A stretch of DNA of 64,000 bases, taken from Brachybacterium sp. EE-P12. Lineage in GTDB: Bacteria > Actinomycetota > Actinomycetes > Actinomycetales > Dermabacteraceae. Of this stretch, positions 42,717 through 52,582 are shown in pieces (position 1 is the first letter of the stretch; every line of letters begins with the position of its first letter). The DNA lies in assembly GCF_003711805.1 (NCBI RefSeq), contig NZ_QXCP01000006.1:186001-250000 (forward strand). Direction: 5' to 3'. The notes below the pieces were generated by a model. It did not search any database and was not told the DNA's origin. It saw only the letters and a list, made by a program, of their open reading frames with translations. A program made the position numbers and the translations under genes.

Positions 42717-44252
42717 ATGGCCACATTCGTCGACCGCGTCCGGCTGCAGGTCGTCGGGGGATCCGGCGGGCACGGCGCCGCCTCCATCCGTCGCGAGAAG
42801 TTCAAGCCCCTCGCCGGGCCCGACGGCGCCGACGGCGGCCGCGGCGGAGACGTGATCCTCGAGGTCGACGCGTCGACCACGACCCTGCTCGAGTACCACC
42901 ACAAGCCGCATCAGCGCGCGACCGGCGGCGGTTTCGGCAAGGGCGATCTGCGCCACGGCGCGAACGGCGCGGACCTCGTGCTGCCCGTGCCCGACGGCAC
43001 CGTGGTCACCAGCGAGGACGGCACGGTGCTCGCGGACCTCGTCGGGATCGGCTCCCGCTTCGTCGCCGCACGCGGCGGCAGCGGCGGCCTCGGCAACGCG
43101 GCGCTGGCCTCGAAGCAGCGCAAGGCCCCCGGCTTCGCGCTGCTGGGCGAGCCAGGTCAGGAGCGCACCCTCGTGCTCGAGCTCAAGACCGTCGCCGACG
43201 TGGCGCTGGTGGGCTACCCGAGCGCCGGGAAGTCCTCGCTCATCGCCGCGATGAGCGCGGCGCGGCCCAAGATCGCCGACTACCCCTTCACCACCCTGGT
43301 GCCGAACCTCGGCGTGGTCGAGGCCGGGCAGCACCGGTACACGATCGCGGACGTGCCCGGGCTGATCCCCGGCGCGAGCGAGGGCAGGGGCCTGGGTCTG
43401 GACTTCCTGCGCCACATCGAGCGCTGCCACGTGCTCGTGCACGTGCTGGACGCCGCCGCGCTCGAGTCCGACCGCGACCCCGTCAGCGACCTCGAGACGA
43501 TCGAGGCGGAGCTCGCGACCTATGCGGCGAGCCTCGACGAGGAGGCCGGGGCCCGGGTGCCCCTCATGGAGCGGCCCGGCGTCATCGTGCTGAACAAGAC
43601 CGATCTGCCCGACGGCGCCGACATGGCCGACCTCGTCCGCGAGCGGCTCGGGGAGCGCGAGGTGCCGATCCTCGACGTCTCCGCCGTCTCCCACAAGGGG
43701 CTGCGCGAGCTGTCCTATCTGCTCGGCGAGCTCGTCGAGCAGGCCCGCGCCGCACTGCCCGCCCCCGAGGCCGCGCCCGTCGTGCTCACCCCGCGCGGGA
43801 GCGACGAGCCGGCCTTCGAGGTCGTCACCGAGCAGTACGACGGCGGCACCGCCTTCCGTGTCCGCGGCGACAAGCCCGAGCGCTGGGTGCGCCAGACCGA
43901 CTTCGCCAATGACGAAGCCGTCGGATATCTCGCCGACCGCCTCGCGAAGCTCGGCGTCGAGGACCGCCTCTTCGCCGCCGGGGCCGTGGCCGGCTCGACC
44001 GTGCTGATCGGCCCGGGGGACGACGCGGTCGTCTTCGACTGGGAGCCGACGATGGTGGGCGGCGCGGAGCTGCTGGGCCGCCGCGGCACCGACGACCGCC
44101 TCGAGGACCACCACCGTCCCACCCGCGAGCAGAAGCGCGAGGAGCAGCGGGCCCGCACCGCCGCCCGCATGGACCGCCTCGCCGCGATGGAGGCGGAGCG
44201 CAGGGCCGGCCACTGGGCCGACCCCTCCGCGGACGGGGACGGTCCGCGGTGA
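42717..44252 (+). CDS. obgE: GTPase Obg
   Basis: The 511-residue protein has the glycine-rich Obg fold (1-160, [16 protein letters not shown]), a G domain with [25 protein letters not shown] and NKTD, an OCT domain (about 360-435) and a charged C-terminal tail. It binds the large subunit and links GTP/ppGpp level to ribosome assembly and growth. It overlaps proB by 4 nt (GTGA). Confidence 0.96.
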   Translation: MATFVDRVRLQVVGGSGGHGAASIRREKFKPLAGPDGADGGRGGDVILEVDASTTTLLEYHHKPHQRATGGGFGKGDLRHGANGADLVLPVPDGTVVTSEDGTVLADLVGIGSRFVAARGGSGGLGNAALASKQRKAPGFALLGEPGQERTLVLELKTVADVALVGYPSAGKSSLIAAMSAARPKIADYPFTTLVPNLGVVEAGQHRYTIADVPGLIPGASEGRGLGLDFLRHIERCHVLVHVLDAAALESDRDPVSDLETIEAELATYAASLDEEAGARVPLMERPGVIVLNKTDLPDGADMADLVRERLGEREVPILDVSAVSHKGLRELSYLLGELVEQARAALPAPEAAPVVLTPRGSDEPAFEVVTEQYDGGTAFRVRGDKPERWVRQTDFANDEAVGYLADRLAKLGVEDRLFAAGAVAGSTVLIGPGDDAVVFDWEPTMVGGAELLGRRGTDDRLEDHHRPTREQKREEQRARTAARMDRLAAMEAERRAGHWADPSADGDGPR

Positions 44253-45394
44253 GCGTCGCGGAGCTGCGCCAGCCCTCCCGCCTCACCTCCCGCGAGGAGC
44301 TCGTCGCGGCCCGGCGCATCGTGGTGAAGATCGGCTCCTCGAGCCTCACCGACGCGCGCGGGCGCCTGGACCAGGCGTGCGTCGACGCCGTCGCCGAGGT
44401 CGCCTCGTCCCTCGCCGCCCGCGGGACGGAGCTCGTGATCGTCTCCTCGGGCGCGATCGCCGCGGCGCTCGGTCCGCTGGGCCTGGCCGAGCGGCCCACC
44501 TCCGTCGAGCTGCAGCAGGCCGCGGCGAGCGTGGGCCAGGCCCTGCTCGCGACCGCCTGGTCCCGCGCCTTCGCCGCCCATGGCCGGATCACGGGGCAGG
44601 TGCTGCTGACCGAGTCCGACGTGATCGGCCGCCAGACCTATCGCAACGTGCGCAGCGCCCTGGAGGCACTGCTCGAGCTCGGCACCGTCCCGATCATCAA
44701 CGAGAACGACACCACCGCCACCCACGAGATCCGCTTCGGGGACAACGACCGCCTCGCGGCGCTGGTCGCGCAGCTGCTCGGCGCCGACGCGCTGATCCTG
44801 CTCACCGACGTCGACGCGCTCTACACCGCGCCGCCCCGCGAGCCCGGCGCCGAGCGGATCGGGACCGTCGAGGACGTCGCGCGCCTGGCCGGGGTGAACA
44901 TCGGCTCGGTCGGCTCGAAGGTCGGCACCGGCGGGATGGTCACCAAGCTCTCCGCCGCGCAGCTCGCCTCCACCACCGGCACCGCCGCGCTCATGACCTC
45001 CGCCCAGCGCTTCGCCGAGGCGGTCGACGGGCAGGACGTGGGCACCTTCTTCCCCGCCCACCACGGCCGGCGCCGCTCCCGCCTGGTGTGGCTGCGCTTC
45101 GCGACCCGCGGCGCGGGCACCCTCCACCTCGACGAGGGTGCGGCCGGGGCCGTGCGCTCCCGGCGCCGCTCCCTGCTCGCCGTGGGCGTCACCCGCGTGG
45201 AGGGCACCTTCCCCGCCGGCGTGCCGGTGGACATCGCCGCCCCGGACGGCACCGTGATCGGACGGGGGCTCACCTCCTTCAGCAGCGACGAGCTGCGAGC
45301 CATGGCGGGGCGCGGCACGCACGAGGCGCGCGAGCAGCTGGGGGAGCGGTACCGCCGCCCTGCGATCCACCGTGACCAGCTGGTGGTGCTCTGA
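44249..45394 (+). CDS. proB: glutamate 5-kinase
   Basis: The 381-residue protein has an amino-acid kinase domain ([55 protein letters not shown]) and a C-terminal PUA domain (about 290-370). It phosphorylates glutamate in the first step of proline synthesis. The GTG at 44249 overlaps the obgE stop. proA follows after 34 bp with its own -10 box. Confidence 0.95.
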   Translation: MSVAELRQPSRLTSREELVAARRIVVKIGSSSLTDARGRLDQACVDAVAEVASSLAARGTELVIVSSGAIAAALGPLGLAERPTSVELQQAAASVGQALLATAWSRAFAAHGRITGQVLLTESDVIGRQTYRNVRSALEALLELGTVPIINENDTTATHEIRFGDNDRLAALVAQLLGADALILLTDVDALYTAPPREPGAERIGTVEDVARLAGVNIGSVGSKVGTGGMVTKLSAAQLASTTGTAALMTSAQRFAEAVDGQDVGTFFPAHHGRRRSRLVWLRFATRGAGTLHLDEGAAGAVRSRRRSLLAVGVTRVEGTFPAGVPVDIAAPDGTVIGRGLTSFSSDELRAMAGRGTHEAREQLGERYRRPAIHRDQLVVL

Positions 45395-45416
45395 GCAGGC
45401 AGCGCTCCTTCGCTCG

Positions 45417-45422
45417 TAGACT
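45417..45422 (+). promoter_or_regulatory. -10 element of a leaderless promoter (proA)
   Basis: TAGACT lies 6 nt before the proA ATG at 45429; no Shine-Dalgarno sequence is present. Confidence 0.5.
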
Positions 45423-45428
45423 CCCGTC

Positions 45429-46718
45429 ATGGACGAGAAGACCCTGACCGTCGAGGACGCCGTGCTCGCCGCCGCCCGTGCCGCGAAGGACGCGCAGCCC
45501 GTGCTCGCCAGGCTGCACCGTGCGGACAAGGACGCGCTGCTGCTGGCGATGGCCGAGGCGCTCGTGGACCGGGCCGACGAGATCGTCGGGGCGAACGCCC
45601 GCGACCTCGAGGCCGCCGACGCCGCGGGCATCGCCGCCGGGCTGCGCGACCGCCTCGCCCTGGACCCCGGGCGGATCGCGGCGATCGCGCAGCAGCTGCG
45701 CGACGCCGCCGCGCTGCCCGACCCCGTGGGCGAGGTGGTGCGCGGCTCCGTGCTCGCCAACGGCCTCGAGCTGCGCCAGGTGCGCGTGCCGATGGGCGTC
45801 ATCGGGATGATCTACGAGGCGCGCCCCAACGTCACCGTCGACGCCGCGGGGCTCGCGCTCAAGGCCGGCAGCGCCGTCGTGCTGCGCGGCGGCTCCGCGG
45901 CTCTGCACTCCAACACCGCGCTGATCGCGGTGCTGCGCGAGGTGCTCGTCGAGCGCGGCCTGCCGGCGGACCTCGTCGTCGGCATCGACGCGCACGGCCG
46001 CGAGGGCGCCGACGTGCTCATGCGCGCCGGCGGACTCGTCGACGTGCTGATCCCGCGCGGCGGTGCGGGCCTGATCCGCCGCGTGGTCGAGAACTCGCTC
46101 GTGCCCGTCATCGAGACCGGCACCGGCACCACGCACGTGCTCGTCGACGCCTCCGCGGACCTCGAGGCGGCCGAGCAGATCGTGCTGAACGCCAAGACCC
46201 AGCGGGTCGGGGTGTGCAACGCGCTCGAGACCCTGCTGGTCCACCGGGACGTCGCCGAGGAGGCGCTGCCGCGCCTGGCCGCCGCGCTCGCGGGGGCCGG
46301 AGTGCGCCTGCACGTCGACGAGCGCGCCGCCGCGCTGCTGGCCGAGGCGGGCACCGGGGCCGAGCTGGTGCCCGCGACCGAGGAGGACTGGGACGTGGAG
46401 TACCTCGCCCACGAGCTCGCCGTCGCCGTCGTCGACGACCTCGAGGCCGCGCTCGCCCACATCCGCGCCCACTCCTCCGGGCACACCGAGTCGATCCTCA
46501 CCCGCGACCTCGCCTCCCAGCAGCGCTTCCTCGCCGAGGTCGACTCGGCCGTGGTGATGGCCAACGCCTCCACCCGCTTCGCCGACGGCGGCGAGTTCGG
46601 CTTCGGCGCCGAGATCGGCATCTCCACCCAGAAGCTCCACGCCCGCGGCCCCATGGGGCTCACCGAGATCACCACCACGAAGTGGCTCGTGGTCGGGCAG
46701 GGGCACGTCCGCCCGTGA
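45429..46718 (+). CDS. proA: glutamate-5-semialdehyde dehydrogenase (gamma-glutamyl phosphate reductase)
   Basis: The 429-residue NADPH enzyme of the aldehyde dehydrogenase fold reduces gamma-glutamyl phosphate made by ProB. It has [47 protein letters not shown], and the catalytic cysteine in [35 protein letters not shown] closes the core. No proC is nearby. Confidence 0.96.
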   Translation: MDEKTLTVEDAVLAAARAAKDAQPVLARLHRADKDALLLAMAEALVDRADEIVGANARDLEAADAAGIAAGLRDRLALDPGRIAAIAQQLRDAAALPDPVGEVVRGSVLANGLELRQVRVPMGVIGMIYEARPNVTVDAAGLALKAGSAVVLRGGSAALHSNTALIAVLREVLVERGLPADLVVGIDAHGREGADVLMRAGGLVDVLIPRGGAGLIRRVVENSLVPVIETGTGTTHVLVDASADLEAAEQIVLNAKTQRVGVCNALETLLVHRDVAEEALPRLAAALAGAGVRLHVDERAAALLAEAGTGAELVPATEEDWDVEYLAHELAVAVVDDLEAALAHIRAHSSGHTESILTRDLASQQRFLAEVDSAVVMANASTRFADGGEFGFGAEIGISTQKLHARGPMGLTEITTTKWLVVGQGHVRP

Positions 46719-46730
46719 GACCACTCCCAT

Positions 46731-46760
46731 CGGGCACGTCGGGGACGGAACCCGTGCCCG
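46731..46760 (+). terminator. possible hairpin terminator after proA
   Basis: CGGGCACG and CGTGCCCG can form an 8-bp stem with a 14-nt loop, 13 nt after the proA stop. No T-run follows. Confidence 0.35.
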
Positions 46761-46806
46761 GCTGTGGGATGATGGCGCGGTCACCTGTCGAAAGGCCTGA
46801 ACGAAC

Positions 46807-46989
46807 ATGATCGACCAGCTCATGATCCTCGCCGAGTCCGGCGCCGGAGCGAGCGAGGGCATCCCCGCGCCCTTCATCGGGCTCGGCGCCTTCGCGATCC
46901 TCCTGATCCTCCTGGGACTCACGTGGCTCACCGGGGGTGCGCACCACCGCAGCCTCGACGCGAAGAACGACGCCGACTCCGACGACTGA
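46807..46989 (+). CDS. 60-residue single-span membrane protein
   Basis: The product has an N-terminal soluble part with [10 protein letters not shown], one hydrophobic helix (about 23-43, [20 protein letters not shown]) and a charged, Asp-rich tail. GAAAGG lies upstream of the ATG. Its stop is 5 nt before the nadD start, so it is likely in the same operon. I recall short membrane proteins between proA and nadD in related actinobacteria; function is unknown. Confidence 0.65.
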   Translation: MIDQLMILAESGAGASEGIPAPFIGLGAFAILLILLGLTWLTGGAHHRSLDAKNDADSDD

Positions 46990-46994
46990 GCCCG

Positions 46995-47600
46995 GTGGAG
47001 CTGCAGCGACGCCGGATCGGCGTGATGGGCGGGACCTTCGATCCCATCCATCACGGCCACCTCGTCGCCGCGAGCGAGGTGCAGAGCGTCTTCGGCCTCG
47101 ACGAGGTGGTCTTCGTGCCCACCGGACGCCCCTGGCAGAAGGCCGAGCAGGAGATCTCCGACCCGGAGCACCGCTATCTCATGACCGTCGTCGCGACGGC
47201 CGCGAACCCGGTGTTCACGGTCTCCCGCGTCGACATCGACCGCCCCGGCGCGACCTACACCAGCGACACGCTCCGCGACCTGCACGCCGAGCATCCCGAG
47301 GCGGACCTCTTCTTCATCACCGGCGCGGACGCCCTCCAGAACATCCTCACCTGGAAGGACACCGAGGAGATCTTCCGCCTCGCCCACTTCGTCGGGGTGA
47401 CGAGGCCGGGCCACGAGCTGGACACCTCCGGATTGCCGGACGACGGCGTCACCCTCATCGAGGTCCCCGCCATGGCGATCAGCTCCACCGACTGCCGCAC
47501 CCGTGTCGCCGCGGGCGCCCCGGTCTGGTACCTGGTGCCCGACGGGGTGGTGCAATACATCAACAAGTACGCGCTCTACACAGGAGGTGACGGGCGATGA
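46995..47600 (+). CDS. nadD: nicotinate-nucleotide adenylyltransferase
   Basis: The 201-residue enzyme makes deamido-NAD from nicotinate mononucleotide and ATP. It shows [35 protein letters not shown] and [11 protein letters not shown] (the ISSTxxR motif). The GTG at 46995 is the most likely start because homology begins about 8 residues later. It overlaps the next gene by 4 nt (ATGA). Confidence 0.94.
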   Translation: MELQRRRIGVMGGTFDPIHHGHLVAASEVQSVFGLDEVVFVPTGRPWQKAEQEISDPEHRYLMTVVATAANPVFTVSRVDIDRPGATYTSDTLRDLHAEHPEADLFFITGADALQNILTWKDTEEIFRLAHFVGVTRPGHELDTSGLPDDGVTLIEVPAMAISSTDCRTRVAAGAPVWYLVPDGVVQYINKYALYTGGDGR

Positions 47601-48169
47601 CCGAGCCCGAGACCACCCCGCGGCGCGGCCGGCGCGCCCGCGCGCTCAGCCCCGAGGAGCTCGCCGCGCTCGAGGCCCGCAGCGCCGCCGAGCCCGGCAC
47701 CGGCGAGATCGCGCAGGTCCCCGGCCGGCGCGGCGCGGTGCCCCCGCCCGAGGCCGACGCGCCCGTGCCCGCGCTGCGCAAGTTCGGGCGCCGCGCCCGC
47801 ATCATCGAGCTCAGCGAGCAGCCCGCCCCCGAGCCCGTCGGCGCCCCCGCACCCCGCGCCGCCGACGCGACGGTCGAGCGCGACGCCGACGGTGTCGAGC
47901 TCGGGGAGCTGCCCGTCTCCGAGGCGCCCGATCCGCGCCCGGCCCCGCGCTTCGACGGCAAGGTGCTCCACCGCCCCGAGAGCACCGGCGGCCGCCGCCT
48001 GGTCCGGCTCGTGTGGGTGCTCATCGCGCTCGCCCTGGTGGTGCTCGTCGTGCTGCTGCTCACCGGCGTGCTCTCGCCCGCCGAGGCCTCGGCTGCGGGA
48101 CTGCCCGCCCTGCCCGATCTGCTCGACCCCGCTTCCGCCCACCCCGTCCTGGAGGACCCCGCAGCGTGA
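47597..48169 (+). CDS. hypothetical membrane-anchored protein between nadD and rsfS
   Basis: The 190-residue protein has a long Arg/Pro/Ala/Glu-rich, probably disordered cytoplasmic part (1-132), one membrane helix (about 137-156, [20 protein letters not shown]) and a short outer tail. I recognise no domain. Overlaps of 4 nt with nadD and rsfS show it is translated with them, so a role connected with the envelope or ribosome silencing is possible but unsupported. Confidence 0.7.
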   Translation: MTEPETTPRRGRRARALSPEELAALEARSAAEPGTGEIAQVPGRRGAVPPPEADAPVPALRKFGRRARIIELSEQPAPEPVGAPAPRAADATVERDADGVELGELPVSEAPDPRPAPRFDGKVLHRPESTGGRRLVRLVWVLIALALVVLVVLLLTGVLSPAEASAAGLPALPDLLDPASAHPVLEDPAA

Positions 48170-48543
48170 CCGCTCCCGAAGAATCCCTCGACCTCGCCCG
48201 GGTGGCCGGACAGGCCGCCGCCGACAAGCTCGCGGAGGAGGTCATCGGCCTCGACGTCTCCGAGCTCGTGGTGATCACCGACGTCTTCCTCGTGTGCAGC
48301 GGGGACAGCGAGCGCCAGGTCGCCGCGATCGTCGACGGCGTCGAGGAGGCGCTGCTGACCGAGCGCCGCCGCAAGCCGCTGCGCCGCGAGGGCGAGCGCG
48401 ACGCCCGGTGGGTGCTGCTCGACTACGGCGACATCGTCGTGCACGTCCAGCATGCCGAGGACCGCGCCTTCTACGCCCTCGAGCGGCTGTGGCGCGACGC
48501 GCCCGTCATCGACCTGCAGATCGACGAGGGCCGCACGGAGTGA
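48166..48543 (+). CDS. rsfS: ribosomal silencing factor RsfS
   Basis: The 125-residue protein has the Iojap/DUF143 fold: AAADKLAEEVIGLDVSELV, DVFLVCSGDSERQVAAIVDGV, and WVLLDYGDIVVHVQHAEDRAFYALERLW. It binds L14 and blocks subunit joining when nutrients are scarce. GTG at 48166 overlaps the previous stop, and the next gene overlaps its stop. Confidence 0.95.
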   Translation: MTAPEESLDLARVAGQAAADKLAEEVIGLDVSELVVITDVFLVCSGDSERQVAAIVDGVEEALLTERRRKPLRREGERDARWVLLDYGDIVVHVQHAEDRAFYALERLWRDAPVIDLQIDEGRTE

Positions 48544-49175
48544 GGTCCGCACAGCGCACCCGGCTCGTCCTCGTGCGGCACGGCCAGACCGACCACAACC
48601 GGGAGGGCCGCCTGCAGGGACAGATCGACATCCCCCTGAACGATCGCGGGATCACACAGGCCGAGACCCTCGCCCGCAGCATCGCCGCCTCCCCGCCGGA
48701 CCTCATCGTCTCCTCGCCCCTCGAACGCGCTCGGGACACCGCCGGGGTGGTCGCCCGCGCCTGCGGCCTCGAGGTCGACCTCGACGAGGCCTTCCTCGAG
48801 CGCGGCTTCGGACGGTGGGAGGGACTGCGGGGCGAGGAGATCCACTCCCGCTGGCCGAAGGAGCACGCCGACTGGCGCGCGCACCGCCCGATCCGCGGGC
48901 TCGACATCGAGGACCGCCCCGAGGTGGGGGAGCGGGTCGCCGCCGGCTGCCGCCGACTGGTCGAGGAGAACCCCGGCCGCACCGTCATGGTCGTCGCCCA
49001 CGGGGCCGCGATCACGCTCGGCATCACCGCCCTGCTGGGCCTGGACACGAACGGATTCCGCGGCCTCGCCGGGCTCGAGAACTGCCACCGCTCGGTGCTC
49101 GAACCGGTCCATGCCGAGCCCGCGGAGGGCCTGATGAGGTTGCTGTCACACAACCTGCCCCCCGATTTCACCTGA
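48540..49175 (+). CDS. histidine phosphatase family protein, GpgP-like by position
   Basis: The 211-residue protein has the phosphoglycerate-mutase-superfamily motif LVLVRHGQTDHN, the second arginine in SSPLERARDTA, the acidic ERGFGRWEG and the second histidine in VVAHGAAI. In M. tuberculosis the gene right after nadD and rsfS encodes glucosyl-3-phosphoglycerate phosphatase (GpgP), so this function is suggested by synteny but not proven. The GTG at 48540 overlaps the rsfS stop (GTGA). Confidence 0.87.
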   Translation: MRSAQRTRLVLVRHGQTDHNREGRLQGQIDIPLNDRGITQAETLARSIAASPPDLIVSSPLERARDTAGVVARACGLEVDLDEAFLERGFGRWEGLRGEEIHSRWPKEHADWRAHRPIRGLDIEDRPEVGERVAAGCRRLVEENPGRTVMVVAHGAAITLGITALLGLDTNGFRGLAGLENCHRSVLEPVHAEPAEGLMRLLSHNLPPDFT

Positions 49176-49197
49176 GGTCGCAGCCCGGGGTAATATC
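49168..49197 (+). promoter_or_regulatory. promoter of tRNA-Ala
   Basis: TAATAT (49192-49197) matches the -10 consensus at five of six positions, with TTCACC (49168-49173) 18 nt upstream, overlapping the end of the phosphatase gene. Transcription would begin near 49204, 26 nt before the tRNA. Confidence 0.55.
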
Positions 49198-49229
49198 GAC
49201 GAGTCGCCCGATGGGGCGGCACCCGACAC

Positions 49230-49302
49230 GGGGCTATGGCGCAGTTGGTAGCGCGCTTCCATGGCATGGAAGAGGTCAGGGGTTCGAATCCCCTTAGCTC
49301 CA
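49230..49302 (+). tRNA. tRNA-Ala(GGC)
   Basis: The 73-nt cloverleaf has acceptor GGGGCTA/TAGCTCC with discriminator A; the G3-U70 wobble that is the identity element for AlaRS is present. Anticodon stem CTTCC/GGAAG encloses loop ATGGCAT with anticodon GGC. CCA is not encoded. Confidence 0.94.
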
Positions 49303-49331
49303 CTCGAGACTCTCGTGAGACAGTGACTCGT

Positions 49332-49365
49332 CAGAAGGGCCCCGGCTGATGCCGGGGCCCTTCTG
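49332..49365 (+). terminator. hairpin terminator after tRNA-Ala
   Basis: A perfect 15-bp stem, CAGAAGGGCCCCGGC with GCCGGGGCCCTTCTG, and a 4-nt loop TGAT lie 30 nt after the tRNA. No T-run follows on either strand; its position could also serve the leftward regulator gene that ends at 49405. Confidence 0.65.
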
Positions 49366-49404
49366 CTGTCCCGGGACGGTCGGCGCGCCGACGGCCGGCA
49401 CGGC

Positions 49405-50940
49405 TCAGGGCGGGGCCAGCCCGTGCCGGAAGGCGTAGGCGGCGGCCTCGGTGCGTGAGCCCACGTCGATCTTGGTGAAGATGTTGCTCAGGTGGCGGGC
49501 CACCGTCCGGTCGCTGATCACGAGGGCCCTGGCGATCTGCCGGTTGCTGCGCCCGGCCACGACCAGGGCAAGCACCTCGAGCTCACGAGGGGTCAGGCCG
49601 TCCTGCACCCCTGCACCAGGAGGGGGTGCGGTCGGGAGCGCTCCCTCCAGCGCCGCGGCCGCCGAGTCGTCCGGGGCGGCCCCCAGCTCGCTGAACGTGC
49701 GCCGGGCCGCAGCCAGCTCCCCGGCAGCGGTCCGGACGTCCTCCATGGCCGCGCACGCCCGGGCGAGCACGACCCGGGCACGGGCCACCTCGAAGGGACA
49801 GCCGACTCCGCCCCACTGCAGCACCGCCTTGCGGGCGTAGGGCAGGGCGCCGGCCGCGTCGCCCCTGGCCAGATCCACCCCGGCGTGGGCATACGCCGCG
49901 GCGGCCGACACCGAGGGGCAGCCGGTGAGCGTGGCCAGGGCGTCGAGCTCGTCCGCCAGCCCGGCCGCCTCGTCGACCTCTCCGCCGGCCTGCAGCACCT
50001 CCGCCGCGCCGGGCAGCAGCCCGATCCGGTGCGCGGGCAGCGGGGACTGAGCCAGGCAGCGCCGGACCGCGGCGACGGAGTCGTCGGTGTGTCCCTGCCG
50101 TAGCCACAGCAGCGACGGTCCAGGCGGCGGGTCGCCGCCCAGGTCGGACGCCGTGCGATAGGCAGCGGCCGCCGCGGTCTGCTGCCCGCGCAGCCGCAGG
50201 ATGTCCCCGCGGGCGCCCTCGGCCAGGCCCGCCGCGCCCAGGTCCCCGCGCTGCTCGTGCCGTCGCCGTGAGTCGGCCAGTGCCACCAGCGCCTCGTCCC
50301 AGCGCCCCTGCAGCGTGAGCAGCTGACCGTGGTGGACCGAGCAGTGGCCCGAGAAGAGCTCCAGCCCCGGGTGCGTCGCGCACCACGCCACCAGGGCAGT
50401 GGTCCACTCGCGCAGCCGGTCGACGGCCCCGATCTCCTGGCACCCCTCGACGGCGGCGCACCAGGCCAGGCCGGTCGCCAGCGGGCCGGTCTCCTCGGCG
50501 AGGATCGAGGCCATCACCCCGTCCAGCAGAGCCAGCCCGCCGCGCACGTCACCGCTGTAGATCGCGGCTCGCCCCAGGGCGACCTCTCCCAACATCTGCA
50601 GGTCCGGGACGTGCTGGCTGCGGCCGATCTCCGCGACCCGAGGTCCCAGGCCGGCGACCCCGGCGAGGTCGCCCGACAGGATCGCCCGGTGCAGCTCCAG
50701 GAGGTGCAGGTAGCCGCGGGCCACCTCCACCCCCTCGTCCAGATCCTCCACGAGCTGTTCGGCCCGGCCGATCCACCCGTTGAACTGGGCGGGCTGGCAG
50801 GTGGTCCCGAAGACCATCGCGAGGGCGAAGGCGACGGAGAAGGCGGTCGAGGTGTCGCCCTCCTCGGTGCAGGACCGGTAGGCGAGTCGCAGGTCCGTCT
50901 GCGCGCGCTCGTAGTCCCCGGCCAGGTGGGCGGCGGTACC
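49405..50940 (-). pseudogene. LuxR-family regulator with TPR-like repeats, N-terminus lost
   Basis: From about 50940 the frame encodes a regulator that starts abruptly inside the family pattern (GTAAHLAGDYERAQTDLRLAY), continues through helical TPR-like repeats and ends with a LuxR HTH ([39 protein letters not shown] is spread over 49420-49610). Related proteins of about 540 residues have 40-50 more residues before this point. The frame stays open further back to 51087, but that part is antisense-type Arg/Ser-rich sequence belonging to the neighbouring oxidoreductase in another frame. It is therefore likely a truncated gene; an unrecognised internal start is possible. Confidence 0.6.
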
Positions 50941-51955
50941 GCGCCACTCCGCGGTACTCGCGCGGCCACCCCTCCTCGTCCAGGACGGGGAGGGCGAGCC
51001 ACGACCAGTCGTGCCGGAAGCCGGTCGCCCAGATGACGTTGGCCGCGTCGACGACGGTCCCGTCGGCCAGCTGGGGCCGGCCACCACGGGTGCCCGTCAC
51101 CCGTGCGGGGGTGCGCACGACGCCGGCGTCGTCGAGGTCCTGGGCCTGCACGCGCAGCCGCGGAGCACCGTGGTGGAGGACCTGGGATCGCATCCTGCGG
51201 CCCATCGGAGTGCGCCGGTCGTAGACATAGGTGTGCTGGAGCATGACCATCGGCATGATGACGCGCAGCAGCGGGCTGTCCCACTGCACGGGGATCTGGC
51301 CGGGGTCGCGACCGGACAGGATGGTGGGATGGCCGGCGCGGGCCACCTCGAGGGCGAGGTCGCAGCCGGAGTGGCCCCCACCCACCACGAGCACGGATCC
51401 GGGCCGCAGCTGACCTGGCCGACGGTACTGGCTGGAGTGCAGCTGCAGAGTCTGCGGGTCCAGGTGGTCGGCGAGCACGGGCACGCTGGGCAGCTGCCCG
51501 AAGGGTCCCGTCGCCAGTACGACGCTGTGCGAGCGATAGGTGTGCGCCGGAGTCGTGACCGTGAAGCCGTCGCCGTCGGCGGCCGACGCGACCCGCCGAA
51601 CGGGAGAGCCGGTCCGCACGGGCAGGTCGAAGCGCTCCGCATACTCCTGGAGGGTCTGCGCCACCTCGTCCTTGCCGGCGAAGCCCCAGGGCTCGCCGGA
51701 GACGCCGAGCCCCGGCAGAGAGTTGAACCGGTTGGCCGTGAACAGGCGCAGGGAATCGTACTGATGGCGCCAGTGGTCGCCGACCTGGCGGGCGGACTCG
51801 AGGACCACGTGGTCCAGCCCCCGCCGTCGGAGATGGTAGGCCGTGGCGAGGCCGGCCTGTCCGGCGCCGACGACCACGGCGTCGAGGACGCGGTCCTCGG
51901 GAGCGGGTTCCGGGGCGGTGGTGCTGCGGCTGGGGGCGGGGTCGGTGCGTTTCAT
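50549..51955 (-). pseudogene. FAD/NAD(P)-binding oxidoreductase (CzcO-like), C-terminus replaced out of frame
   Basis: The first 337 residues are a normal flavin monooxygenase-like protein: FAD motif VVVGAGQAGLATAYHL (27-42), NADPH motif VVGGGHSGCDLALEV (190-204) and IWATGFRHDW (308-317). After WPREYRGV (about 50945) the frame runs into 131 residues of Arg/Gly/Pro-rich nonsense that is the shifted frame of the LuxR gene, up to the stop at 50549. The last 40-60 residues of the family are missing. Either a deletion joined two genes or the assembly is wrong here. Confidence 0.65.
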
Positions 51956-52079
51956 GATTCGACCGTAGGAGCGGCGCCGGCCGCGCCGCGTCGGCAGGAT
52001 CGCCCATCCCGGTCGCCTGCCTCATGGGCAGGAATGCCCATGAGGCAGCGACGCCTCGCAGGCCGGGGAGGAGTGCTGG

Positions 52080-52553
52080 TCATCGGCCCGTCTCCTGCTC
52101 GAGGGCGATGAGCGCCTGGTCCATATGGTGCAGGACCCGCAGGGTGCCGTCGAGCTCCGCAGCGGTGAGGTCGCCGCCGACGCGCTCGAGCAGGGACAGC
52201 TCGCGCTCGAGGACGGAGTCGATCGCCGCCTCCCCGGCGTGCGTGAGGCGCACGAGGTGCGAACGGCGGTGGGCGGGGTTCGGGGCCAGCTCGACGAGCC
52301 CGTCGGTCCGTGCCTGGTCCACCATCCGCTGGGTGTACTGGCGGCTGAGCTCCTGGGCGCGGGCGAGCTGCGGCACCGTGCGGTCCCCGTCGCGGCGGAG
52401 CTGGTCCAGGACGTTGCGCACCCCGACGGACAGACCGCTGACCTGCTCGTCCTGCTCCACGAGCCGGGAGACGCGGCGGTAGACCGGGCCGAGGGCGACG
52501 TAGACCTCGGCGAGGCGGCGGGCGAGATCGTCCGGGGAGAGCACTTCCGACAT
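52080..52553 (-). CDS. MarR-family transcriptional regulator
   Basis: The 157-residue protein has the MarR winged helix: an N-terminal dimer helix, VRNVLDQLRRDGDRTVPQLARAQELSRQYTQRMVDQARTDGLVEL, the wing NPAHRRSHLVRLT, and a C-terminal dimer helix. It starts 27 bp from a divergent alpha/beta-hydrolase gene, and the gap contains a 19-bp palindrome, so it probably represses that gene and itself. The inducing ligand is unknown. Confidence 0.87.
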   Translation of the reverse strand: MSEVLSPDDLARRLAEVYVALGPVYRRVSRLVEQDEQVSGLSVGVRNVLDQLRRDGDRTVPQLARAQELSRQYTQRMVDQARTDGLVELAPNPAHRRSHLVRLTHAGEAAIDSVLERELSLLERVGGDLTAAELDGTLRVLHHMDQALIALEQETGR

Positions 52554-52563
52554 GCCGCCAACT

Positions 52564-52582
52564 ATGACACCTTGAGTGTCAT
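52564..52582. promoter_or_regulatory. palindromic operator between the MarR and hydrolase genes
   Basis: ATGACAC (52564-52570) and GTGTCAT (52576-52582) are perfect inverted arms around CTTGA. The right arm ends inside the ATG of the hydrolase gene (52581-52583), and the left arm is 11 bp from the MarR start. The site can control both genes. Confidence 0.6.

Noticed and set aside
49230-51960. Integrative element attached at tRNA-Ala
   Set aside because: No integrase gene and no second copy of the tRNA 3' end were seen downstream; the disturbed locus next to it is explained by a deletion.
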